This document shows, one piece after another, positions 1-5,570 of a stretch of 9,251 nucleotides of DNA (position 1 is its first letter; each line of letters begins with the position of its first letter). The position numbers were made by a program, and so were the translations under genes. Location of the stretch: contig JALOMS010000297.1 of NCBI GenBank assembly GCA_025455345.1, positions 1-9,251 on the forward strand. The letters run 5' to 3'. This stretch comes from Thermoflexibacter sp. Lineage in GTDB: Bacteria; Bacteroidota; Bacteroidia; Cytophagales; Thermoflexibacteraceae. Below the pieces are notes generated by a model, which was not told the origin of the DNA, made no database searches, and saw nothing but the letters and a program-made list of their open reading frames with translations.

Positions 1-362
1 GGATGATAGGTAGTTTTTCCATGTTAGTAGGTTGTTTTGGTATTGCCAATATCATGTTTGTATCTGTCAAAGAGCGCACTAATCTCATAGGTATCCAGAA
101 ATCATTGGGAGCAAAAAACTATTTTATTCTTTTTCAATTCCTCTTTGAAGCGATATTGCTGAGCGTAATTGGTGGATTGGGTGGGCTTCTCTTAGTATCA
201 CTCCTTTCACTTCTATCTACGGATACCTTTGTAATTACCTTGAATACTACCAATATAATGATTGGGCTAATCGTATCTTCTGTCTTTGGGATTCTGGCGG
301 GTATCATTCCAGCTATTTTAGCTTCTCGCTTAGACCCAGTAGAGGCAATACGTTCAAAATAG
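1..362 (+). CDS. MacB-type FtsX ABC transporter permease, C-terminal fragment (5' truncated by window edge)
   Basis: This is the last ~119 residues of a MacB/FtsX-family ABC permease, an inner-membrane protein that works with a cytoplasmic ATPase to move or extract substrates on the periplasmic side. The frame is open to the left edge, so the in-frame ATG at position 3 lies inside the conserved core and is not the true start. Visible are a hydrophobic segment around residues 1-20 ending in the family signature SVKERTNLIGIQKSLGA (cytoplasmic coupling loop), a second membrane segment around 45-68, a third around 83-107, and the typical ending SRLDPVEAIRSK. These match the C-terminal half of MacB FtsX domains (family knowledge). 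The DUF2805 gene starts 6 bp after its stop, suggesting cotranscription. The substrate cannot be inferred from this fragment. Confidence 0.93.
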   Translation, partial: MIGSFSMLVGCFGIANIMFVSVKERTNLIGIQKSLGAKNYFILFQFLFEAILLSVIGGLGGLLLVSLLSLLSTDTFVITLNTTNIMIGLIVSSVFGILAGIIPAILASRLDPVEAIRSK

Positions 363-368
363 AAAAAA

Positions 369-665
369 ATGACTATCCAAGAGAAATACCATCTTTCAGA
401 CCAAGATATAGACCGAATTGTAGGAATGGCTTGGGAAGACCGCACTACGTGGGAGGCGATAGAGTCCCAATTTGGGGTTAGTGAAAGTGCAGTAATAGAA
501 ATTATGCGTTATGAACTGAAGCCAAGCTCTTGGCGAATGTGGCGAGCGCGAGTACAAGGACGAAAAACTAAACATCAAAAACGCAGAGGAATGGAGGTAG
601 GAAGGTTTAAATGTTCGCGTCAGAAGATGATTAGTATGAATAAAATCTCAAAAAGAAGTAAATAA
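369..665 (+). CDS. DUF2805 / TIGR03643 family small basic protein
   Basis: A 98-residue protein matching the DUF2805 (TIGR03643) family, which is found in Bacteroidota and some other bacteria and has no established function. Diagnostic features are a helix-turn-helix-like N-terminal half (residues ~9-48, with MAWEDRTTWEAIESQFGVSE and then IEIMRYELKPSSWRMWRARV), the invariant-looking ELKPSS and MWR stretches, GRKTKHQKRR (64-73) and the RFKCSRQK end (79-86). The last dozen residues are a variable basic tail. The many Lys/Arg and the sigma-like helical region would fit nucleic-acid binding, but this is inference. The start is the ATG 6 bp after the preceding permease stop, close enough for translational coupling. 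The gene is convergent with ade, with a strong inverted repeat between them. Confidence 0.9.
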   Translation: MTIQEKYHLSDQDIDRIVGMAWEDRTTWEAIESQFGVSESAVIEIMRYELKPSSWRMWRARVQGRKTKHQKRRGMEVGRFKCSRQKMISMNKISKRSK

Positions 666-758
666 CTCAACTTATTTAAGTAATTGTGCATTTGTAATGT
701 AAAATATGCTTTAGCGTGTTTAAGTCATTATCAAATACTTATACACCCTGAAGTGTAA

Positions 759-806
759 AATTATCGGACACTTTGCGAGATGTCGCCCCATTAGTGTCCG
801 ATAATT
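759..806. terminator. Perfect 14-bp inverted repeat with nested hairpin between convergent genes; probable bidirectional terminator
   Basis: The arms AATTATCGGACACT (759-772) and AGTGTCCGATAATT (793-806) are exact reverse complements separated by 20 nt. The loop holds a smaller stem, GCGA (775-778) with TCGC (783-786), giving a nested hairpin. On the plus strand the stem is followed by GGTTTTT; on the minus strand it runs into AATTTTA. It lies between the 3' ends of the DUF2805 gene (+) and ade (-), where a shared terminator would be expected. The arms and loop are more GC-rich than the surrounding DNA, so an insertion-sequence end or small non-autonomous element is an alternative. A further short stem, TACAC/GTGTA, lies just to its left (742-757). 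Nothing else is visible in the 197-bp gap 666-862. Confidence 0.6.
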
Positions 807-862
807 GGTTTTTAAAAAGTTACAAAAACAAAAATATATTTTCATTTTGTTCATTTACTTAT

Positions 863-2530
863 TTACAATTCTACAAATAAATCAACAAACTTAAATTCTT
901 TTCCGCTAAATAAGCCCTTATCACTGAGTTTGAGGTCTGGAATAACCAATAAAGCCATGAAAGAAAGCGTCATAAAAGGAGATTTCAACTTACTCCCCAA
1001 TGCTTTGGCTTTTTGGTCGATATCTGCGTATAGTTTGGCAACTTTGTATCCATCTTCGGTGGACATCAGTCCCGCCACAGGTAAAGGCAATACGTACTTT
1101 TTTTTCTTGACGCTATCTACCACTGCAATTCCACCTTTTGCCTCGATAAGTAGATTGACGGCTCGGCTCATGGCAAAGTCATCTACGCCGACTACGATGA
1201 GATTGTGCGAGTCATGCCCTACCGAAGAGGCGATAGCCCCTCTCTGCAAGCCAAAGTTTTTGATAAAAGCTACCGCAGGAGGCGCATCTTGGTAGCGATT
1301 GACTACTGCTATTTTTAGAATATCTTGTTCTGTATCACTTACAGCACCTACTATTTCCGTTCCGTTATTGAAAAACTCAAGCACTCCTAACTTTGCATCG
1401 CAGATAAGTTCATTGCTCACCAACTGCCCGTCTAAGGCTTCTATCACCCTAATTTTATTAAAATGATGCGAAGGAACTTCAAAGTCTTTATAAGTTTTAG
1501 GAGAGGTATTGAAGTTATTAATCGGCTGTTCGGAAACGGACTTGATAAAGGATTTTCCTTTTTCAGCTACCAACTGCCCATTGATATAGGTGCGTAAAAC
1601 ATTAAATTCTTGCAAGTTATCTACTAAAATAAAATCCGCAGGGTCGCCTACTGCTAACTGCCCTACTTCTAATCCATAATGTTCCACAGGATTGAGGCAA
1701 GCGACTTGTAAGACCTTAAAAACATCTATGCCTTTGGCTACGGCTCGCTGTACCAATTGGTTGATATGTCCCTCAACCAAGTTATCGGGGTGCTTGTCAT
1801 CAGAGCAGAACATCATATTTTCATAATGCTCAGGGAGCAAATCTATCAAAGCCTCGAAGTTCTTTGCCGCACTGCCTTCGCGAATGATGATTTTCATGCC
1901 ATAGCTCAATTTTTCTAAGGCTTCTTCTTTGGTAAAACATTCATGGTCAGTGCTTATGCCTTCTTCAATATATTGCTTGGCTTGCTCACCTCGGAGAGCT
2001 GGCGCGTGTCCGTCTATTTTTTTTTCATATTTCTTAGCAATTGCTAACTTTTCCATGACCGTTTTGTCTTTGAAGAGTACGCCCGGATAGTTCATCATCT
2101 CGGCAAGGTATTTGAGGTTTTCAGCCTCAAATAGATGAGCTATCTGTTCGGGGGTAATAGTAGCACCTGCGGTCTCGAAATCAGTGGCGGGAACACAAGA
2201 AGGCGCACCAAAATAGAACTTAAAAGGTACTTTTTTGCCGTTCTCTATCATAAACTTTACGCCATTTACGCCATTGACATTGGCGATTTCGTGAGGGTCA
2301 GATATAGTAGCTACCGTACCATGCACAACGGCTAAACGGGCAAACTCAGAAGGTATCAACATAGAACTCTCAATGTGTACATGGGCATCTATAAAGCCAG
2401 CAATTGCAAATCTGTTAAATAAAGTTTTTACATATTTAATATTGACAATTTGCCCATTTTCGATATAAATATGAGCAGGCTTGATACTTCTTTGGCGAAT
2501 ATTTACTAAGTTTGCTTTGACGAAATACAT
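863..2530 (-). CDS. ade: Adenine deaminase
   Basis: A 555-residue amidohydrolase-superfamily enzyme that deaminates adenine to hypoxanthine and ammonia for purine salvage in the cytosol. The order matches the Ade family: an N-terminal composite domain (1-45), then the metal-binding motif GFIDAHVHIESSM (His50, His52), SDPHEIANV (His80), the AEMMNYPGV segment (Glu144), DGHAPAL (His175), STDHE (His196) and the metal-ligand region SDDKHPDN (244-250). The C-terminal domain carries SSVGHDSHN (His439, His442), the GLMST motif near 487-491 and the family ending IPDLKLSDKGLFSG. Length is normal for Ade (about 550-590 in many bacteria). The ATG at 2530 gives the usual short N-terminus. It is divergent from the small lipoprotein gene with only 37 bp between starts. 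No TAnnTTTG box is evident on its strand, so its promoter may lie within the neighbouring gene. Confidence 0.97.
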   Translation of the reverse strand: MYFVKANLVNIRQRSIKPAHIYIENGQIVNIKYVKTLFNRFAIAGFIDAHVHIESSMLIPSEFARLAVVHGTVATISDPHEIANVNGVNGVKFMIENGKKVPFKFYFGAPSCVPATDFETAGATITPEQIAHLFEAENLKYLAEMMNYPGVLFKDKTVMEKLAIAKKYEKKIDGHAPALRGEQAKQYIEEGISTDHECFTKEEALEKLSYGMKIIIREGSAAKNFEALIDLLPEHYENMMFCSDDKHPDNLVEGHINQLVQRAVAKGIDVFKVLQVACLNPVEHYGLEVGQLAVGDPADFILVDNLQEFNVLRTYINGQLVAEKGKSFIKSVSEQPINNFNTSPKTYKDFEVPSHHFNKIRVIEALDGQLVSNELICDAKLGVLEFFNNGTEIVGAVSDTEQDILKIAVVNRYQDAPPAVAFIKNFGLQRGAIASSVGHDSHNLIVVGVDDFAMSRAVNLLIEAKGGIAVVDSVKKKKYVLPLPVAGLMSTEDGYKVAKLYADIDQKAKALGSKLKSPFMTLSFMALLVIPDLKLSDKGLFSGKEFKFVDLFVEL

Positions 2531-2544
2531 ACTTTTTAATTTTG
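2511..2544 (+). promoter_or_regulatory. Bacteroidota-type promoter for the small lipoprotein genes
   Basis: A perfect TAnnTTTG -7 box (TAATTTTG, 2537-2544) lies 23 bp before the first lipoprotein ATG. Candidate -33 TTTG elements are at 2511-2514 (spacer 22) and 2516-2519 (spacer 17), bracketing the usual ~19-21 bp spacing. The -33 elements fall inside the first codons of the divergent ade gene. Inferred from consensus only. Confidence 0.5.
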
Positions 2545-2567
2545 AGTAAATTTAAAATATAGATTTT

Positions 2568-2750
2568 ATGAGAAGAAATTTGATAAGAAAATATTTTGTG
2601 CGTAGTGTTATATTCTTTTCCTTGTTTTGCTTTTTTGCTTGTGCGTATTCTCCCAATACAGCATGGACACCTCGTCGCTCTAAAGTTTGGAGAAAAAGAG
2701 GACCCCTGCCACCAGATAAAAAAGTAAGAAAATTGACAATGTGGAAGTAA
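2568..2750 (+). CDS. Tiny basic lipoprotein, TAWTP motif (paralogue 1)
   Basis: A 60-residue predicted lipoprotein of no family I recognise. The N-terminus is a basic region (RRNLIRKYFVR), then a hydrophobic stretch (13-24) and a lipobox-like FFAC with Cys25 as the expected lipidated residue. The mature part is only ~36 residues and strongly basic: 11 Lys/Arg against one Asp. It begins CAYSPNTAWTPRR, and the TAWTP block recurs in the next gene at the same distance from its cysteine. There is no acidic surface-export signal after the cysteine, so periplasm-facing anchoring is the simpler guess. It follows a good TAnnTTTG promoter and heads a run of three such genes. The alternative is a chance ORF, but the paralogous match makes that unlikely. 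Confidence 0.75.
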   Translation: MRRNLIRKYFVRSVIFFSLFCFFACAYSPNTAWTPRRSKVWRKRGPLPPDKKVRKLTMWK

Positions 2751-2828
2751 ATTTGACCATACAAATCAGTAACTATTTATCCAAACAAGTATTGCTTTTC
2801 ATTGGGCATATATTAAAAAAATTGAAAT

Positions 2829-2972
2829 ATGAAAAAGCTATTTTTAAGATTATTAATCATTGTAACGCTTGCTTCTTCGGTGGGTTGCTATCATGCTCCT
2901 CGTACTGCTTGGACTCCTAAAAAATATAAAAAGAAAAATATGAGCAATCAATCCCCCAAAACAAGACATTAG
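2829..2972 (+). CDS. Tiny basic lipoprotein, TAWTP motif (paralogue 2)
   Basis: A 47-residue predicted lipoprotein. The signal peptide is MKKLFLRLLIIVTLASSVGC, with lipobox SVGC and lipidated Cys20. The ~28-residue mature part begins CYHAPRTAWTPKK and then becomes lysine-rich; the whole protein contains no Asp or Glu. Cys, Pro, and TAWTP followed by two basic residues align without gaps with the upstream gene, so the two are almost certainly duplicates, while their signal peptides differ. The function is unknown. It starts 78 bp after the upstream stop, and the third lipoprotein gene starts 20 bp after its own stop, suggesting one transcript. The mature ends of the two paralogues differ, so only the Cys-proximal motif appears constrained. 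Confidence 0.75.
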   Translation: MKKLFLRLLIIVTLASSVGCYHAPRTAWTPKKYKKKNMSNQSPKTRH

Positions 2973-2992
2973 TACATAAATTCATCAATAAA

Positions 2993-3139
2993 ATGAATAA
3001 ACATAAAATCAAACTCTTCTTTTCTATTTTGCTCATTGCACTTTTGCCTTTGATATTTGGTGCGTGTGCTTCTTCTGGGCGTGGCAAAGGCAAAATCAAG
3101 AGAGGTAAACCTATTCCTTGTCCAGTAAAAGATTGTTAA
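2993..3139 (+). CDS. Tiny basic lipoprotein with Cys-rich C-terminus
   Basis: A 48-residue predicted lipoprotein. The N-terminus has MNKHKIK, a long hydrophobic stretch (8-23) and the lipobox FGAC with Cys25. The 24-residue mature part starts CASSGRGKGKIKRGK and ends PIPCPVKDC, so besides the lipid-anchor cysteine there are two more (Cys43 and Cys48) that could form a disulfide or bind metal. It lacks the TAWTP motif of the two genes before it but shares their size, basic charge and lipobox, and begins 20 bp after the preceding stop. The family is not recognised. Very short basic lipoproteins of this sort are common but poorly annotated in Bacteroidota (general knowledge). Confidence 0.72.
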   Translation: MNKHKIKLFFSILLIALLPLIFGACASSGRGKGKIKRGKPIPCPVKDC

Positions 3140-3222
3140 TCAATGTATTCTTATTGTTTGTAGTATCCCCTTTCCCCAATTAAAAAATCGGAGCTGTACC
3201 TCTTTCCCAATACTGATTTTAC

Positions 3223-3239
3223 TATCTTTGTAAAAGATA
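3223..3239 (+). promoter_or_regulatory. TATCTTTG -7 box embedded in a palindrome
   Basis: TATCTTTG (3223-3230) matches the Bacteroidota -7 consensus TAnnTTTG exactly. It is also the left arm of a perfect inverted repeat, TATCTTT-GTA-AAAGATA (3223-3239). It lies 84 bp before the hydrolase start. No TTG -33 element is seen at the right distance. It could be a promoter with an overlapping operator, or chance in AT-rich DNA. Confidence 0.35.
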
Positions 3240-3273
3240 AGTGGCTACGTAACACTTCCAATCATATTTATAT

Positions 3274-3281
3274 TATATTTG
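3274..3281 (+). promoter_or_regulatory. Second TAnnTTTG box upstream of the hydrolase
   Basis: TATATTTG (3274-3281) is an exact -7 consensus match 33 bp before the hydrolase ATG, giving a leader of about 25 nt. No convincing -33 TTG lies upstream. The 3140-3313 gap holds this box, the palindromic box at 3223 and nothing else I can identify. Confidence 0.4.
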
Positions 3282-3313
3282 TAGTCTTTGCTTACTTACT
3301 AAAGATTAGTCCT

Positions 3314-4087
3314 ATGCTGTATTACAAGACATATACACAAGAAAGCTCACAAGAATGGGTAGTATTGGTACATGGTGCAGGTGGAAGTTCTACGATTTGG
3401 TTCAAACAGATGCGGGACTTGATGAGGCATTTTAATGTTCTATTGGTAGATTTGAGAGGTCATGGCAAGTCTAAAGATATTTTTTGGAATCGCGAGTATT
3501 CTTTCAAAGAAGTAAGTAAAGATGTGGTCGATGTCTTGAATCACTTAGAAATCTCTTCTGCTCATTTTATTGGAGTCTCTTTGGGTACGATTGTAATACG
3601 CAACATCGCAGAACTTGACAATACCAAGATAAAATCCATGATATTGGGAGGAGCTATTACAAGGCTAAATATACGTTCCCAATTTCTGATGACTATTGCG
3701 GATTGGTTTAAGAAAATTCTTCCTTTTATATGGATTTATACCATTTTTGCCCATATCCTGATGCCGCGACGCAGACATAGAGAGTCTCGGAGTCTGTTCA
3801 TCAGGGAAGCCAAAAATCTACGTCAATCTGAGTTTTTGAGATGGTTTACACTTACCGCAGAGGTCAATCCACTCTTGCGCTACTTTAATGAGAAGGAAAT
3901 TCCCGTCCCCACGCTCTATATCATGGGCGACGAAGATTATATGTTTCTGCCACAAGTGAAGCGTTTGGTGAAACAACACAAATACTCTACCCTATTTGTA
4001 GTAGAAAACTGTGGGCATGTCTGTAACGTAGAACAACCAGAAATCTTTAACCAACAATCTATTGATTTTATTAGAAGGAACTCTTAA
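3314..4087 (+). CDS. Alpha/beta-fold hydrolase
   Basis: A 257-residue serine hydrolase of the alpha/beta-hydrolase fold, presumably cytosolic since no signal peptide is seen. The family landmarks are in order: the oxyanion-hole motif VLVHGAGGSS (17-26), the DLRGHGKS turn (46-53), the nucleophile elbow GVSLG with Ser89, a lid region rich in aromatic and basic residues (~120-185), the acid-bearing MGDEDYMF loop (Asp206 or, more likely, Asp208) and the catalytic histidine in NCGHVCNVEQP (His235). Length is typical. It resembles the broad esterase / haloperoxidase-like / MhpC-like group, and the substrate cannot be deduced from sequence alone. The ATG at 3314 is 33 bp after a TAnnTTTG box. It appears to be a single-gene transcript; its 3' end meets a decayed minus-strand gene remnant. 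Confidence 0.92.
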   Translation: MLYYKTYTQESSQEWVVLVHGAGGSSTIWFKQMRDLMRHFNVLLVDLRGHGKSKDIFWNREYSFKEVSKDVVDVLNHLEISSAHFIGVSLGTIVIRNIAELDNTKIKSMILGGAITRLNIRSQFLMTIADWFKKILPFIWIYTIFAHILMPRRRHRESRSLFIREAKNLRQSEFLRWFTLTAEVNPLLRYFNEKEIPVPTLYIMGDEDYMFLPQVKRLVKQHKYSTLFVVENCGHVCNVEQPEIFNQQSIDFIRRNS

Positions 4088-4098
4088 CGGATATGCCA

Positions 4099-4258
4099 TC
4101 AATGAGCGTGTGTATAGTTAGGATTCACCCACATCATATTTAAGGGAGTTTCCCAAACTTCCATCAATATTCTTAATGTGATGAATTAAGCGACCATGCA
4201 CCTCAAAACCAATGCTTTGATAAAATTTAACTGCTTTCTCTTTGCTCTCTCCTAATCA
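4099..4258 (-). pseudogene. C-terminal remnant of a GNAT-family N-acetyltransferase
   Basis: The gap between the hydrolase and the minus-strand permease encodes the tail of a GNAT acetyltransferase with no start. Read on the minus strand from about 4256, one frame gives LGESKEKAVKFYQSIGF and then EVHGRLIHHIKNIDGSLGN, stopping at 4118-4120. This is the classic GNAT end region (A-x-x-FY-x-x-x-GF-E-x-x-GR, then a DGS hairpin). The expected last strand continues in another frame as MMWVNPNYTHAH with a stop at 4099-4101. The piece therefore has a frameshift near 4137 as well as a missing N-terminal acetyl-CoA-binding core. Its in-frame reading begins immediately after the permease stop codon, so the upstream part was probably lost by deletion. 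It is not expected to be functional. The family call rests on motif resemblance. Confidence 0.7.
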
Positions 4259-5470
4259 TTATTTCGCCAATATCTTGGCAATGTCCATTTTATAGGCTTG
4301 GACAGCAGGAATAAAGGCAGAAATGAATCCAGCAATGACAGCCAAACCCAATAAATAAAATTCCTCAATCAACCACACCCAAGCGGTGATTTGATTTTCT
4401 GCTTGTTTGTAAATAACTGTAAATAAGGTGATTCCGCTATGTCCTAACACAATTCCCAATACTGTACCTAATATAGCCAATAATATTCCTTCAAAAATAA
4501 TAAGGATAAATACTTTCATACGCGAAGCACCCAAAGTTCGCATTAGTGCAATATCAAATTGTCTTTCTTTCAATGCGTTATAAAGTACCCCAAACATACT
4601 TAAGAAGGAAATACCAATGATAGCCAGCGCAAAAAATCTTAAAATATCAGCACCAATACCTATTAAGTTAAATAGGCGATTGACTTCTGCGGCGGGGGAT
4701 GCCGCTTGTAGATTGCTGATACTATTTACTAAGCGAGGTAGGGCTACCGCACCCATTGGAGAGCGATATTTGATAAGCAGTGCTGTATATTCTTTGTCTT
4801 TGCTATCGGTAGTGTCTTCTTTGATTTGAGTGCTATCATTTTTGTTGGTGGTTTCTTCTTCATGGACTGCCCAAACACTTTCCATTGCCGTCAGAATCAG
4901 TCGGTCAGTAACTAAGCCATTGTTTTTCATAATACCTACCACTACATAATCATGTCCTTCGTGGGCATGCCCGCCTTCGTCCAATCCATGCGCCCCCATA
5001 AAAGTATCTCCTATTTTTAAGCCTGTCAATTGGGCTACTTGACTTCCTATGACTACTTCCATAGTTTTTTCCCAAATTTTGCCTTCTTTTATTTCACATT
5101 TGAAATGTTTGAAATAATCATGGGTAGTGCCTACAATCCTCATTCCCATATAGCTATCTCCTAAGCCTACGGGGATTGCTTGCTTGACCAACGGACTTTT
5201 CATTACCTTACGAGCATCTTTGATTTTTATATTGCCCGTAGGATAGTCTATGTGATAAATTGCGGAGAGAATAAGTTGTAAAGGGCTACCTTTTGCGCCT
5301 ACTACTAAGCTGATGTCTTTGGCATTATTGTTAAAACGCTCCTCTACCTGATGGACTACTAATAGTAAAATCACCACAACTGATACCCCAAAAGCAAGGA
5401 GTAATAGATTTAATGTGGTACTTAGCTTGTTAGCTTTGAGATAGCTGAAAGAGAGAGAAACTATATTCAT
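4259..5470 (-). CDS. FtsX/MacB-like ABC transporter permease with His-rich periplasmic loop
   Basis: A 403-residue inner-membrane permease of the FtsX/LolCE/MacB superfamily. It has an N-terminal membrane segment (~19-40), a large periplasmic domain (~45-270) beginning with the subfamily signature ISLVVGAKGSPLQLILSAIY, and three C-terminal membrane segments (~273-298, 321-350, 370-392). The coupling-loop motif ALKERQFDIALMRTLGAS (299-316) is typical. In this subfamily the permease usually sits beside a LolD-like ATPase, and I recall relatives in zinc-responsive loci of Pseudomonas. The periplasmic domain carries GAHGLDEGGHAHEGHDY (His161, 168, 170, 173), which could bind a metal, and a Thr/Lys/Asp/Glu-rich linker at 204-227. 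No ATPase gene is adjacent here. The ATG at 5470 is ~76 bp downstream of a TAnnTTTG box on its strand. Substrate unknown. Confidence 0.9.
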   Translation of the reverse strand: MNIVSLSFSYLKANKLSTTLNLLLLAFGVSVVVILLLVVHQVEERFNNNAKDISLVVGAKGSPLQLILSAIYHIDYPTGNIKIKDARKVMKSPLVKQAIPVGLGDSYMGMRIVGTTHDYFKHFKCEIKEGKIWEKTMEVVIGSQVAQLTGLKIGDTFMGAHGLDEGGHAHEGHDYVVVGIMKNNGLVTDRLILTAMESVWAVHEEETTNKNDSTQIKEDTTDSKDKEYTALLIKYRSPMGAVALPRLVNSISNLQAASPAAEVNRLFNLIGIGADILRFFALAIIGISFLSMFGVLYNALKERQFDIALMRTLGASRMKVFILIIFEGILLAILGTVLGIVLGHSGITLFTVIYKQAENQITAWVWLIEEFYLLGLAVIAGFISAFIPAVQAYKMDIAKILAK

Positions 5471-5545
5471 GAGAATAATTTAGTAAGTAAATAAGCAGAT
5501 TTCTTGTGAGTTTTTTGATGTTTTCTTGTTAGTATTTCCAAAAAG

Positions 5546-5553
5546 CAAATATA
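5546..5553 (-). promoter_or_regulatory. TAnnTTTG -7 box upstream of the minus-strand permease
   Basis: On the minus strand the box reads TATATTTG, an exact match to the Bacteroidota -7 consensus, 76 bp upstream of the permease ATG and just beyond the proB stop. This suggests the permease is transcribed separately from proB. No -33 TTG is evident. Confidence 0.4.
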
Positions 5554-5570
5554 ATGATTTTATGTACTTA

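Noticed and set aside
822..842. TATTTTTG on the minus strand near 831-838 as a promoter
   Set aside because: It lies in an A/T tract downstream of ade and points at no gene on that strand, so it is a chance match.
930..1295. Plus-strand 121-residue ORF inside ade
   Set aside because: The minus strand encodes a full-length, motif-complete adenine deaminase; this frame is its shadow.
2552..2764. Minus-strand 70-residue ORF overlapping the first small lipoprotein
   Set aside because: It has no family features, and its opposite strand carries a lipobox protein with a paralogue next door and a promoter. It is the antisense shadow.
2917..3099. Minus-strand 60-residue ORF across the second and third lipoproteins
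   Set aside because: Antisense to two better supported genes, with no recognisable motif.
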